Source: Sinomicrobium weinanense
GTDB taxonomy: Bacteria; Bacteroidota; Bacteroidia; Flavobacteriales; Flavobacteriaceae
DNA: 64,000 nt
Direction of reading: 5' to 3'
Assembly (NCBI RefSeq): GCF_018863395.1
Contig: NZ_JAHKRR010000003.1
Coordinates: 1 to 64,000 of the forward strand
Position numbers and translations under genes: made by a program. Shown one piece after another: positions 9,667 through 18,687 of the stretch (positions within the stretch are counted from its first letter, which is position 1; each line of letters opens with the position of its first letter). The notes below the pieces were generated by a model. It worked only from the letters and a program-made list of their open reading frames with translations. It was not told the origin of the DNA and ran no database searches.

Positions 9667-10242
9667 TTATTTCCTTATCCCGATACTGTCTGCCGGAATA
9701 CTGTCGGTTACCACCGAATCTCTTTCGGCCAGGGGTTTATTGGACAATTCGTCCAGGAATTCTTCTGTTACACTTCCCTGCATCATCACGTAGAGCTGCC
9801 GGTCCAGGGCATTGAAAGCATCGAGTATCTTCACTTTCTGTTTCATCAGGTAGCTTTCGGGCACCGGGTCCGGGGCTTCCAGCCTGGTTTGCATCAGGTA
9901 GGTCTTCAAAGCAGCCAGCCTGCTTTTTACGGAAGGATTGTCAAATTTTTCGGGAAAATCGGATGCTGCCAATTCCTTTTCCTTTTCCAGCAGGTTATCG
10001 AGCTGCAGGGGCACATCTCCCCCTTTTTCTTTCCTGAAATCGCGTATCGCCTTATGCAGTTCGGCATATGCCGCCCAGCGGTTCAGCTCTTCCTGTTTTT
10101 CCGCATCAAACTGACGGAGTTCCGGCAGGCTTATCTGAACGGCAGGTTCTTCTTTGACTTCCGGGGTATCGATCTCCTTCTTTTTTTCCTGGCATGCGAC
10201 CACAAAAAGTATGGTCAGAGCCAAAAATACATTCTTTATCAT
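9667..10242 (-). CDS. Lipoprotein of unknown function
   Basis: I chose the ATG at 10242 because it begins a standard lipoprotein signal (MIKNVFLALTILFVVAC); the frame stays open upstream to 10326, but that extension has no signal character. The mature part is highly charged and predicted helical, with heptad-like stretches (DAEKQEELNRWAAYAELHKAIRDF; DNLLEKEKELAASDF), so it may form a coiled coil in the periplasm. No family is recognised. It overlaps nothing and faces the divergent threonine dehydrogenase gene. Confidence 0.65.
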   Translation of the reverse strand: MIKNVFLALTILFVVACQEKKKEIDTPEVKEEPAVQISLPELRQFDAEKQEELNRWAAYAELHKAIRDFRKEKGGDVPLQLDNLLEKEKELAASDFPEKFDNPSVKSRLAALKTYLMQTRLEAPDPVPESYLMKQKVKILDAFNALDRQLYVMMQGSVTEEFLDELSNKPLAERDSVVTDSIPADSIGIRK

Positions 10243-10580
10243 TTTATATGGATATGCATACATTTTTACGAAGATACGGCATCCGGAAAATATATGGCAG
10301 GTGAAGCGGTTTAAACTTTTTTTCATTTTTTTAAAGTCTGGTGGTCCCGGGGAATCAGCGGAGATCTATATTTCTGATCTTGAGTTTTTTTTTGGCCATT
10401 GCCCGTCACTATCCTATCAATCTTTATCAATCTCATATCAACCTCCTACGGATCACCACGAGTCCTTATAAGACATAATCGCAAATCAGGTTTATGGTAC
10501 ATTTACCCCGGATTTATATTATTTTAAGCCGCAAAGTTTTTTGTTAAATATTATCTTTGCCGAAAATCAATTTTCACTTT

Positions 10581-11528
10581 ATGACTCCAAAGATCCTGAT
10601 CATAGGTGCATGCGGACAAATCGGTTCTGAACTGACCCTGGCCCTGAGAGAGATACACGGCGATAATCAAGTCATTGCCAGCGACATACGCGAAGGACAT
10701 GAGGAACTGATGCAATCCGGTCCTTTTGAGATCTTAGACGTGACAGACCAAGCGGCGATAGCCTCGTGTGTTCGAAAACATAAAATTACCGATGTCTATC
10801 TCATGGCGGCCATGTTGTCGGCCACAGCCGAAAAATATCCGGACAAGGGTTGGGATCTGAATATGAACTCGCTTTTTCACATTCTGAACCTGGCCAGGGA
10901 CAAGCAAATAGCCAAGATATTCTGGCCGAGTTCCATTGCCGTTTTCGGGCCTTCCACACCCAAGCAGAACACACCTCAGCAAACCGTAATGGAACCGTCT
11001 ACGGTTTACGGCATCAGCAAACTTGCCGGGGAGCGCTGGTGTGAATACTATTTTAGGAATTACGGAGTGGATGTGAGAAGTATACGCTATCCCGGCCTCA
11101 TCAGCTGGAAAACCAAGCCGGGGGGCGGCACTACCGATTATGCCATCGACATTTACCACAAGGCGCTGGAAAATGGTACTTACGAATGTTTCCTGAGCGG
11201 CGAAACTACCCTGCCCATGATGTATATGGACGATGCCATTACGGCTACCATCAATATCATGAAGGCCGATCCGCAATTGATAAAGATGCGGTCTTCCTAT
11301 AATCTTGCAGGCATCAGTTTTAACCCGGAAGAAATGGCCAGCTCCATAAAAAAGCACCTCCCGGATTTTACAATTAGTTATGCGCCCGATTTCCGGCAGA
11401 AGATCGCAGACACCTGGCCACAAAGCATTGACGATTCCAGGGCAAGGAAAGACTGGGGCTGGGAAGCCCGGTATGACCTCGATACGATCACGGAAAAAAT
11501 GTTGTCTAACCTGCAAAGCCTGGTGTAA
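10581..11528 (+). CDS. L-threonine 3-dehydrogenase, SDR (epimerase-like) type
   Basis: 315 residues from the ATG at 10581; an in-frame upstream start at 10557 adds a non-conserved stretch. N-terminal Rossmann motif GACGQIGSELT binds NAD; the catalytic Tyr-Lys pair is in STVYGISKLAGE. The motifs YPGLISWKTKPGGGTTDYA and TLPMMYMDDAI are characteristic of the short-chain-type threonine dehydrogenases described from Flavobacterium and relatives, and separate them from UDP-galactose epimerases. The product, 2-amino-3-ketobutyrate, is normally converted to glycine and acetyl-CoA; the ligase gene is not in this window. It is cytoplasmic and acts in threonine catabolism. Confidence 0.85.
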   Translation: MTPKILIIGACGQIGSELTLALREIHGDNQVIASDIREGHEELMQSGPFEILDVTDQAAIASCVRKHKITDVYLMAAMLSATAEKYPDKGWDLNMNSLFHILNLARDKQIAKIFWPSSIAVFGPSTPKQNTPQQTVMEPSTVYGISKLAGERWCEYYFRNYGVDVRSIRYPGLISWKTKPGGGTTDYAIDIYHKALENGTYECFLSGETTLPMMYMDDAITATINIMKADPQLIKMRSSYNLAGISFNPEEMASSIKKHLPDFTISYAPDFRQKIADTWPQSIDDSRARKDWGWEARYDLDTITEKMLSNLQSLV

Positions 11529-11574
11529 AATCCCATATGCTCCCCGATATCACTTAACCTAAACCAAACGCAAC

Positions 11575-11994
11575 ATGATCGTCAAAGAAAAGAAAGAGGT
11601 CCGCCCGTTTATCGGAATTTTGCTCTTTGTCATTTCCATTGTATTGTTCATTACCACTTGTCCGATCGGGCTGTTATACGGCCTGCTCCATACGACTATA
11701 CGGAAATCGGTGAAAGGATTGGGAGAATACACCCTGAAAATAGCTATTTCCATCGATCAGCTGGGCAATGTGGTGATGCAGCATATCCTCAACCTGCTGC
11801 TCATTAAAAAAGGCGGTTATAAATTCGGCAACCGGGACGAGACCATTTCCAGTGCCATAGGAAAGAACATTCAACTGGAAACACTGTCGGGCTTCGGTAA
11901 ATTCATAGACAGGATGCTCAACTTTATCGACCCCGATCACTCCCTGAACTCCATAGACTATTTTATAGAACCTGTGGAAAAGGCGTATAAATAA
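11575..11994 (+). CDS. Small membrane-anchored protein of unknown function
   Basis: 139 residues. One hydrophobic segment at about residues 11-37 (FIGILLFVISIVLFITTCPIGLLYGLL) is probably a membrane span or reentrant anchor. A soluble part follows with IAISIDQLGNVVMQHILNLLLI and DETISSAIGKN. I do not recognise the family. It follows threonine dehydrogenase in the same direction with a 46-base gap and may be cotranscribed. Codon use looks like the neighbours. Confidence 0.6.
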   Translation: MIVKEKKEVRPFIGILLFVISIVLFITTCPIGLLYGLLHTTIRKSVKGLGEYTLKIAISIDQLGNVVMQHILNLLLIKKGGYKFGNRDETISSAIGKNIQLETLSGFGKFIDRMLNFIDPDHSLNSIDYFIEPVEKAYK

Positions 11995-12071
11995 AAAACG
12001 ATCTCCGGAAAGCCAGGCCCTATTGTACTCGGGGTAAATACATCTTAAGTTTTCACTCCGCACGGTTTTAA

Positions 12072-12149
12072 GTTATTTCACAGAGCTTCACAAAGAAACA
12101 CAGAGGTACACTGAGCAATATTCTTTGTGGTTCTCTGTGGATTTGTGTA
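12072..12149. repeat. Dispersed intergenic repeat, copy 1
   Basis: Contains CACAGAGCTTCACAAAG, AACACAGAGGTACACTGAG and TTCTTTGTGGTTCTCTGTGG. A second, inverted copy of nearly the same sequence lies at 45856-45947. Confidence 0.8.
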
Positions 12150-12172
12150 CTAATTAAGATGCGGTTGCCCTG

Positions 12173-12571
12173 CTATTGTGCATACTGTCCTCGGTTATGG
12201 AGCAGTTTGGAAAGTACCTTTAATTTCAGTTCCCTGTATTTCCTGAGATGTTCCATGCAGGAATTCCTGTTCTTTTCGTGGTTGTTCAGGTAAAAAGCAT
12301 CGCACTGCATATCGTCGCATTCCAGGGCGTTTACCATACTGTTTTCATAGCGGCAAAGTGCGGCCATTTGCAGGGTATTTTCCCGGCGGATGTTATGAAG
12401 TTCACGGGATAGTGCGTCACTGCCCGGTATCCTGCTTTCCAGCCGTATCAAATATTCGATCTCCCGGGCTGTGAACTCCAGGTATTCCAGCCAGTTCCCG
12501 ATCTCCGTTTTGTCCTTTTTCTTCATAATGACCCCGTCGTCTTCGTGGGTATGAAATGGTCTTGAATACAT
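12173..12571 (-). CDS. Small hypothetical helical protein
   Basis: 132 residues, no signal peptide and no membrane span. The sequence is strongly helical and charged, with spaced Cys residues (ALECDDMQCD, SCMEHLRKYRELKLK). An internal Met at 12526 (MKKKDKTEIGNWLEYLEF) is a plausible alternative start. No family is recognised. It is on the minus strand, about 215 bases from the GreA/B-like gene on its right. Confidence 0.5.
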   Translation of the reverse strand: MYSRPFHTHEDDGVIMKKKDKTEIGNWLEYLEFTAREIEYLIRLESRIPGSDALSRELHNIRRENTLQMAALCRYENSMVNALECDDMQCDAFYLNNHEKNRNSCMEHLRKYRELKLKVLSKLLHNRGQYAQ

Positions 12572-12785
12572 AGTTATATGTTAAAACCGTTACGCATTTT
12601 AGCTCCAACTGTTATCCGGAGAGATCTTCTCTTTTGCTCCCGGTCCGAAACCTGCCTGAGCCGGAAGGGAAGGGATATATGAGGATTTTCCATTTCACTC
12701 TCGGAGCAAAGCGGTGGCCCGCCCGGAAATATCAGTATCGGAAGGGATAGCCCTCCAAAATGCGCAACGGTGAATTAAATATTTC

Positions 12786-13175
12786 TTATTCTTGTTCTAC
12801 TTCTACAATGGTCAGGGACCGGGAACCTGCGGGAAACTCCCAAACCAGGGTGTCCCCGGTGGCATACCCCATAACCGCCGCCCCCATTGGGGTGAGAATG
12901 GAAATTTTATTTTTCTTGATATCGCTGTCATTGGGCAATACCAGCTGAAAGCGTTTATTCCAACCCTCTCCGGATGTTATGGAAACAAAAGAATTGAACC
13001 GGATTACATCGTGCGGCATTTCTTCTTCATCACAGATACGTGCAGAGAGGAGTTCTTTATACAGATGCTTTATGGAATTCCGGAAAACATTATCCCCATA
13101 GTACCCCGAAAGCTGTATAAGCTGTTTTAAAAGCACGTATTCTTTCTTTTCAATGATCAGGTTTGTGTATTTCAT
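12786..13175 (-). CDS. GreA/GreB C-terminal-domain protein (Rnk-like)
   Basis: 129 residues from the ATG at 13175, which I prefer to the in-frame start at 13208 because the family begins with a short sequence such as MKYTNLIIEK. The C-terminal half matches the FKBP-like GreA/GreB C-terminal fold: VRFNSFVSI near residue 60 and ISILTPMGAAVMGYATGDTLVWEFP, the latter the standard G-x-A-[LV]-[LM]-G motif. The long GreA coiled coil is absent, as in Rnk and related proteins that bind RNA polymerase without cleaving RNA. It is probably a cytoplasmic modulator of transcription. The gene stands alone. Confidence 0.85.
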   Translation of the reverse strand: MKYTNLIIEKKEYVLLKQLIQLSGYYGDNVFRNSIKHLYKELLSARICDEEEMPHDVIRFNSFVSITSGEGWNKRFQLVLPNDSDIKKNKISILTPMGAAVMGYATGDTLVWEFPAGSRSLTIVEVEQE

Positions 13176-13206
13176 CTGTTCTTTTTTATTTACCCTTTCA
13201 AAGGTC

Positions 13207-13277
13207 ATGCTTCGATAAACTCAGTATAGTATTTACCGAAGTGTGATATACTGAGCTTGCCGAAGTGCTCAGCACAG
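13207..13277. repeat. Short palindromic repeat of the CTTCGA...CTCAG family
   Basis: Holds GCTTCGATAAACTCAG, TACTGAGCTTGCCGAAG and GTGCTCAGCACAGG. Relatives of these segments occur at 42513, 42690, 44760, 45482, 46980, 47170 and 53300 in this window. Confidence 0.7.
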
Positions 13278-13510
13278 GTATGTAATGCCATGAGAACGTT
13301 TTCGTCCCGAAAGCTTTTGGGAGGTTTGATATATCCGTTAACAGGCATTTCATGTCGAATTGTTACTCTTAAAAAAGCCTGTTTCCCCGGGCCAGGGCAA
13401 ATGCATCCCAACCAGGTAATTTTGAAGCGTCAGGGTTTCGGGTTTCAAGGTTTACAACTTATAGGTTCCCGAACGGAAATCTCTTTCAATCTACTCCATT
13501 TCAACCCTTC

Positions 13511-13614
13511 TCACATTCTCACTCTCTCACATTCTCACTCTCTCACATTCTCACATTCTCACTCTCTCACATTCTCACTCTCTCACATTCTCACATTCTC
13601 ACATTCTCACATTC
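13511..13614. repeat. Octamer tandem repeat, 13 units
   Basis: Thirteen uninterrupted 8-bp units, either TCACATTC (nine) or TCACTCTC (four). The run lies 36 bases beyond the 3' end of the glutamate dehydrogenase gene. An 8-bp unit is not a multiple of three, and no gene runs through it. Confidence 0.95.
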
Positions 13615-13649
13615 TCCAGGACAGGTTTCCAGACCTTGTTTCTTTTTTC

Positions 13650-14948
13650 TCATGGGAATATCCCCCTTTGCCTATAGGCCTGCTCCAGCCTTTCCATAGC
13701 TATGATAAAGGCAGCGGTACGCATGTCCACTTCACGGTCTTCTGTGACCTTCATCACCCTGGTAAAGGATTCCCTAAGTTTTTTACGGAGTTTTTCCATG
13801 ACCTCTTCCAGCTGCCAGATCTCTCCGTTGCGATTTTGAAGCCATTCAAAATAACTTCCGATCACTCCTCCGGAATTACAGAGAATATCGGGAATGATCG
13901 CCACGCCCCTGTCCAGCAGCATCTTTTCGGCCTGGACATCAGTGGGGCCATTAGCTCCTTCTGCAATGACCAGTGCTTTTATGTCCCCGGCGTTCTTTTC
14001 CGTGATCTGGTTTCCGAGGGCTGCGGGGATGCATATATCGCAATCCAGTGCAAAAAATTCGTCATTATTTATACGGTCCGCACCGGGAAATCCCGCAATC
14101 TTATGATCGTGCTGAGCCATATATTCGCTAAGCTCATCCACTACTATTCCGTCGGGATTGAAAATACTTCCCGAAGCATCCTGAACCGCGGTGAGCACAG
14201 CGCCTTCCATTTCCAGGAAAAGCGAGGCCCAGTAGCCCACATTGCCAAAGCCCTGGACAATGAATTTCCTGCCCTGCAGGTCTATATTGTTGTGTTCGGC
14301 CCAGAATTTTACACTCAGGTATACCCCATAACCCGTAGCCCGGTCCCGGCCTTCCGACCCTCCGGCACCAACAGGTTTCCCGGTAACGACATGCAGATTG
14401 GTAGAACGTTCGTTCGGGGATTTTGTAGACATATAAGTATCCAGTATCCAGGCCATGGTCTGGGCATTGGTATTGACGTCGGGCGCAGGGATATCGAGCT
14501 CCGGCCCTATATTATCGCCCAGGGCATAGGTAAACCTCCGGGTAATGCGCTCCAGTTCGCCAGTGGAATAACGCGAAGGGTCTATCTGTATACCTCCCTT
14601 GGCCCCTCCCAGCGGCAGGCCTGCCAGGGAAGTCTTCCAGGTCATCCACATGGCCAGCGCCCGGGCCGCGTCCAGGTCTACCGTAGGGTGATAGCGGAGC
14701 CCTCCTTTGTAAGGCCCAAGGGCATTATTGTGCTGCACTCGGTACCCCGTAAAGACTTCCACGCTACCGTTGTCCATCTTCACCGGAAAATGCACCACAA
14801 GCTCATTGTTGGTGATGCCCAGTATTTTTCTGATACTGGGATCCAGCCCGATCTTGTCGGATGCATTGTTGAACTGCCGCATTACGTTGTCCAGCATACC
14901 CTGTTTGGGCTTTTGTGTCTTTTCTTGTTTTTCCTCTTTGGTTATCAT
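13650..14948 (-). CDS. NAD(P)-dependent glutamate dehydrogenase family (Glu/Leu/Phe/Val dehydrogenase)
   Basis: 432 residues, typical of hexameric enzymes. The dimerisation/substrate domain contains YRVQHNNALGPYKGGLRYHP and the catalytic lysine motif LPLGGAKGGI, followed by the P-A-P-D-V-N-T motif near residue 160. The Rossmann domain carries VQGFGNVGYWAS. It interconverts glutamate and 2-oxoglutarate plus ammonia in the cytoplasm. The N-terminus has a lysine/glutamine-rich extension (MITKEEKQEKTQKPKQG). Cofactor preference cannot be read with certainty. It stands alone, with a tandem repeat downstream and a 544-base gene-free region upstream. Confidence 0.92.
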   Translation of the reverse strand: MITKEEKQEKTQKPKQGMLDNVMRQFNNASDKIGLDPSIRKILGITNNELVVHFPVKMDNGSVEVFTGYRVQHNNALGPYKGGLRYHPTVDLDAARALAMWMTWKTSLAGLPLGGAKGGIQIDPSRYSTGELERITRRFTYALGDNIGPELDIPAPDVNTNAQTMAWILDTYMSTKSPNERSTNLHVVTGKPVGAGGSEGRDRATGYGVYLSVKFWAEHNNIDLQGRKFIVQGFGNVGYWASLFLEMEGAVLTAVQDASGSIFNPDGIVVDELSEYMAQHDHKIAGFPGADRINNDEFFALDCDICIPAALGNQITEKNAGDIKALVIAEGANGPTDVQAEKMLLDRGVAIIPDILCNSGGVIGSYFEWLQNRNGEIWQLEEVMEKLRKKLRESFTRVMKVTEDREVDMRTAAFIIAMERLEQAYRQRGIFP

Positions 14949-15355
14949 TTTTGTGTGTCTTGTGTGTTAGTGAATGTATTAAACAGGCCGCACAGATGTA
15001 GGCGCGGCATTGTGCTGCACCATTGTGTGGTCGTATTCGCTGCAGGAAATCACAGAAGATTTTTCTTCCGTAAGTATGCACGAGTACAGATAATTGCAGG
15101 TCGTGCAAATACTTTTGCCATACTTTTCCATAATTGTTTCGGATTAATGTTACCCATTCCGGGCAAGAGGTGTGCCGGAAAATACAGGAAAGGAGCCTCA
15201 ACTCCGTAAAAAACTCATTTACAAATAGTTAATTTAGGATCTGAAAAAGGCCCAAAGGAAAGCACCGGGGGAATTTTTCCCGCAGAGGGGAATTTGTCCC
15301 CGGTATGGAAAAGGAGGCTACACGCCCCCGGAGAAGGACCTGGTGATCATTCTGT
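14949..15355. other. Gene-free region upstream of glutamate dehydrogenase
   Basis: No supported gene. It should contain the promoter of the dehydrogenase; I saw no clear -7/-33 pair. Confidence 0.4.
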
Positions 15356-15469
15356 CTGGTGCTCGTTTGCAACGAGTTCCAATTTTAGCATTTGTAATAC
15401 CTTTTTAAGCGCGTTATAAACGCTTCTTACGTAAGGTTCTCGTTTCCGCTTTGCTCAAACGAGCACCAG
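15356..15469. repeat. 114-bp element with 14-bp perfect terminal inverted repeats
   Basis: CTGGTGCTCGTTTG at 15356-15369 is the exact reverse complement of 15456-15469. The interior is non-coding. The size and ends suggest a MITE-like or intergenic repeat element next to the 3' end of the response-regulator gene; target duplication is not evident. Confidence 0.7.
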
Positions 15470-15492
15470 TGAGTCATTATTTACTACGGCAT

Positions 15493-16824
15493 TTACGGCA
15501 GCTTACTGCGAAGTGTTTTCCGGTCTATGCCCAGGATCTCCGCTGCCCTGGTCTTATTATTGTTTACGGCGCGCAATACCTTCTGAACATATTGCTTTTC
15601 CATCTCGACCAGGGGAACAAAGGCATCTTCCGGGAAATCTATCTGGAATTTCAGGGTATCGGGCAGGTCCCTGAGCTCGATCTGTCCGTCGCACATAATC
15701 ACGGCCCGCTGAATGACGTTCTCCAGTTCGCGGATATTCCCGGGCCAGTCGTACCTCAGCAAAACGTCCATGGCCTCGGGTACCAGCGACAACAGGCGGT
15801 CTTTGTATTCCACGCCGTATTTCCTGATATATTTTTCGACCAGCAGCGGAATATCCGTTTTTCTTTCGCGAAGCGAAGGTACATTGATCTCCACCACGGT
15901 GAGCCTGTAATAAAGATCTTCCCGGAATTTCTTCTGGCGGACCAGTTCCCGAAGGTCACTGTTCGTTGCTGCAATAACCCGGAGTTCTATTTTCTGCGGT
16001 TTCCGGGCCCCGACCCCGGTGACCTCCTTTTCCTGCAAGACCCGGAGCAACCCGTTTTGCACCTGCGGGGAGGCATTGCCGATCTCATCCAGGAAAATAG
16101 TTCCCTTATTTGCGGCCTGGAAAAAACCCATCCGGTTCTCAGAAGCCCCGGTAAAAGCCCCTTTTTCATAGCCAAAGAGTTCCGATTCCAGCAGGCTTTC
16201 CGGGATGGCACCACAATTCACAGCTACAAAAGGCTCCCTGGAAAACCTGCCGCTGTAATGGATGGCCCGGGCTATCAATTCCTTTCCCGTTCCGCTTTCT
16301 CCCTGTATGAGTACCGTAGCCCTGTTGTCCTTAACCCGGCCAATAATATCGTTGACCCTTTCAAACGCTTCCGACTTTCCGATCAGTTCGCCATAAGCAG
16401 CATTTCCCGTGTTTACGGTTGCCGGCCGTTTTCTCTTGTCCGTACTTTTGCCGGAGCTTTCGAGCGACTTGGTCACCGCACTCTGCAGTTCATCCCGGGT
16501 AAAGGGCTTGATCAGATAGTCTACCACCCCCGATTTCCCGATATTAAGGGCATTCTTCGTGGAAATATAGCCGGTAACGACCAGTACGGGCATATCCGGA
16601 TAGTGCTCGGCGGTATATTGTATAAGCTGAAAACCATCCACTCCCGGCATTTTCAGGTCGGTGACCAGCAGGTCCACGGCAGAATCGCGGAGGATAGAGA
16701 CTGCTTCCTTTACCGAAACCGCCTTATAGGTGTGGTAGTTCATGGATTGCAGGTGGCGTTGCACCAGCTCCAGAATGTGAACATCATCGTCTACGATCAG
16801 AATATTTTCCTTGCGATAACTCAT
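15493..16824 (-). CDS. Sigma-54-dependent response regulator (NtrC type)
   Basis: 443 residues. Receiver domain at 1-120 with acidic pocket VDDD, phospho-acceptor Asp56 in VTDLKMPG and the conserved Lys in LIKPF. AAA+ domain at about 148-380 with Walker A GESGTGKE, the sigma-54-contacting GAFTGA loop and GTIFLDEIG as Walker B. A Fis-type helix-turn-helix (NNNKTRAAEILGIDRKTLRSKL) closes the protein. It should activate sigma-54 promoters after phosphorylation by the kinase encoded just upstream; the two genes overlap by four bases (ATGA). Target genes are not evident in this window. Confidence 0.95.
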   Translation of the reverse strand: MSYRKENILIVDDDVHILELVQRHLQSMNYHTYKAVSVKEAVSILRDSAVDLLVTDLKMPGVDGFQLIQYTAEHYPDMPVLVVTGYISTKNALNIGKSGVVDYLIKPFTRDELQSAVTKSLESSGKSTDKRKRPATVNTGNAAYGELIGKSEAFERVNDIIGRVKDNRATVLIQGESGTGKELIARAIHYSGRFSREPFVAVNCGAIPESLLESELFGYEKGAFTGASENRMGFFQAANKGTIFLDEIGNASPQVQNGLLRVLQEKEVTGVGARKPQKIELRVIAATNSDLRELVRQKKFREDLYYRLTVVEINVPSLRERKTDIPLLVEKYIRKYGVEYKDRLLSLVPEAMDVLLRYDWPGNIRELENVIQRAVIMCDGQIELRDLPDTLKFQIDFPEDAFVPLVEMEKQYVQKVLRAVNNNKTRAAEILGIDRKTLRSKLP

Positions 16825-17930
16825 TCGGTCGGCTTTTTTGGAAAGTTTATGACAAATACGGTCCCCCCCTCTTTACGCGGTCGGTGAAATATGTGCCCCC
16901 CGTGACCGGAAATAATGCCGTGCACCACGCTAAGCCCCAGCCCGGACCCTTCTCCTGTAGGTTTGGTGGTAAAAAAGGGTTCGAAGATCCGGTCTCCCAC
17001 ATTTTCGGGGATCCCTTTTCCCTGGTCGGCTATTTCTATGGTTATGGCATCTTCGCCTTCATTTACATCAATATCTATACTTCCGTGTTCGGGCGAATAA
17101 TATACCGCATTCATGATCAGGTTGAACAATACCTGGGTGATCTGTATTTCATCGGCCTTTAATTCTGTTTTTTCATCACTGAAGTTTATATGATGTGTCA
17201 ACTGACGGTTTTGGAATGTCGGTTTCAGCAATTGCAACACATTCTCCACGATGGGCTTCAGGGCCACGGGTTTCATCATTTGCGGTACCTCACAGGTAAA
17301 AAACATCAGTTTTTTCACCACTTCCCTGCAAAATATGGCGCTTTCCCTGATCTTGTGAAGGTCGTCCGTTTCTTCCCGGCCTGTCATTCTGCCCTCCAGT
17401 AATTCGGCAAATCCGAGGATATTGGTAAGCGGTGTATTGAGCTCATGTGCGATACCCGCGGTGATCTCCCCGAGGATACTGAGCCGGTCTGCCCGCTCCA
17501 TTTGCCGTTTAATAGCAAGTTCGCTTTCCCTGATGCGCTTTCGTTCCAGGAGGTTGCCGACTTCCAGGCCAACATTGTCCAGCAGCCTTTTTTCTTCGTC
17601 CAGGAAATCGGACAGCGTGTATTTTTCTGCCGGGTATCCCACTTCTATGAATCCTTCCTCCTTGTTGAATACCCGGATGCCCGCCCTTATGGAGATACGT
17701 TCTCCCGGAGAAACAATTTCTGTAAATGTATAATCCCCGATCTTCATGACCACATTGGTGTCGTCCTCGAACTGCCATGCTTTTTTCAGGCAATGCCCGA
17801 TAGCGTCCAGAGAGATCTCCGGCCGGTCGTAATCGCAGTTCACAATAATGGAAGTGACCTCGTACAGGCAGGTGAGTTCCTTGATGCGCTCCTTGAGTTT
17901 TTTTTCTGCAGTTTCCATAGGCATTTGCAA
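16821..17930 (-). CDS. Soluble sensor histidine kinase
   Basis: 369 residues without membrane spans. Residues of about 15-130 look GAF-like (KELTCLYEVTSIIVN ... VGLEVGNLLERKRI), followed by a coiled coil and the H-box AGIAHELNTPLTN with phospho-acceptor His162. The HATPase domain shows N, G1 (IADQGKGIPE), F (FEPFFTTKPTGEGSGLGLS) and G2 boxes. It is therefore a cytoplasmic kinase sensing an internal signal. It overlaps the response-regulator start by four bases and forms an operon with it. A TACTTTTG -7-like box lies at 17941-17948 on the minus strand, very close to the start codon, with no partner -33 box. Confidence 0.92.
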   Translation of the reverse strand: MQMPMETAEKKLKERIKELTCLYEVTSIIVNCDYDRPEISLDAIGHCLKKAWQFEDDTNVVMKIGDYTFTEIVSPGERISIRAGIRVFNKEEGFIEVGYPAEKYTLSDFLDEEKRLLDNVGLEVGNLLERKRIRESELAIKRQMERADRLSILGEITAGIAHELNTPLTNILGFAELLEGRMTGREETDDLHKIRESAIFCREVVKKLMFFTCEVPQMMKPVALKPIVENVLQLLKPTFQNRQLTHHINFSDEKTELKADEIQITQVLFNLIMNAVYYSPEHGSIDIDVNEGEDAITIEIADQGKGIPENVGDRIFEPFFTTKPTGEGSGLGLSVVHGIISGHGGHIFHRPRKEGGTVFVINFPKKPTE

Positions 17931-18044
17931 TCCGTGTGTCCAAAAGTAAGAAACTGTTTTGATTTTATCGCCCGGTTCTTTTATATGTTGGTAAGGGCTG
18001 AAATTAAAAGATTGAAGAAGATTGATCCGGCTACGCCGGAAGAT

Positions 18045-18081
18045 TGAATGAGATTGAATGATTTAAAATCAATCTCATTCA
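18045..18081 (-). terminator. Long hairpin after the ECF sigma gene
   Basis: TGAATGAGATTG (18045-18056) pairs perfectly with CAATCTCATTCA (18070-18081). It lies 13 bases beyond the sigma gene stop. It belongs to a family of CAATCTCATTCA repeats (another near 44580-44625), so it may be a mobile repeat acting as a terminator. Confidence 0.55.
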
Positions 18082-18093
18082 ACCCGTGGAAGA

Positions 18094-18687
18094 CTAAGCT
18101 GTGTTGAGCAGGAGCCTTTCCTGTTTTTTAAGCGTCCGCAACAGGAAAATGAGAAACAGCTCTTCGTCTTTAAATGCCTCCCGGATCTTTTGAAAGGCTA
18201 TACGCATCTGCGATTCTACGGTCTTTACCGATATGCCCAGGATCTCGGAGATCTCACGGTATTTGAGCCCCTCGATCTTGTTCATTTCCAGGATCCTTTT
18301 ACAACGGTCCGGCAATGTGTCTATGGTCATTTTTAGCCTTTGAATGCGTTTTTCTATGAGTTCTTCGCTTTCCTTTTCATTTTCCTCAATAGCCCTGGCC
18401 TTGAGCTGGTCGAGCAATGAATACCGGAGCTTTTTCCTCCTGAAATGATCTACATAAAGATGATAGGCAGTGGCGAACAGGTAACTTTTCGGGGAATCGT
18501 TTTCATCAATTTTTTTCCGGTTCAGCCAAAAATTGACAAAAGCCTGCTGGGTGATGTCCTCGGCCATGTCCCTGTCCATAACATAAGACAAGGTATAGGC
18601 AAAAAGCCTGTTGTAATATTCCGTAAAAAAGGTATAAAAGGCTTTTTCATCATCTTCCTTAATGGATTTGATTATGCTTTTATTCAT
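18094..18687 (-). CDS. ECF RNA polymerase sigma factor (FecI type)
   Basis: 197 residues. Sigma-70 region 2 is seen at about 8-75 (FYTFFTEYYNRLFAYTLSYVMDRDMAEDITQQAFVNFWLNR) and region 4 at about 125-180 (LPDRCKRILEMNKIEGLKYREISEILGISVKTVESQM). This is the group that partners FecR anti-sigma factors and drives SusCD operons in Bacteroidota. It is divergent from the FecR gene across 284 bases. A signal relayed from the STN domain of the downstream SusC through FecR presumably frees it to transcribe the operon at 18972-29406. Confidence 0.93.
   Translation of the reverse strand: MNKSIIKSIKEDDEKAFYTFFTEYYNRLFAYTLSYVMDRDMAEDITQQAFVNFWLNRKKIDENDSPKSYLFATAYHLYVDHFRRKKLRYSLLDQLKARAIEENEKESEELIEKRIQRLKMTIDTLPDRCKRILEMNKIEGLKYREISEILGISVKTVESQMRIAFQKIREAFKDEELFLIFLLRTLKKQERLLLNTA

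Noticed and set aside
11674-12063. Minus-strand 129-codon frame
   Set aside because: Antisense to the small membrane protein at 11575-11994 and without any domain.
13511-13614. CRISPR-like array
   Set aside because: Units are 8 bp and directly adjacent with no spacers; no cas genes nearby.
13257-15209. Very long open frame (650 codons) on the plus strand
   Set aside because: It is antisense to the well-supported glutamate dehydrogenase gene, runs through an octamer repeat, and its product has no domain; it is an effect of base composition.
15451-16887. 478-codon plus-strand frame
   Set aside because: Antisense to the sigma-54 response regulator with all its motifs; a shadow.
17941-17948. 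TACTTTTG promoter box before the histidine kinase
   Set aside because: Too close to the start codon and without a -33 partner; kept only as a remark in the kinase entry.
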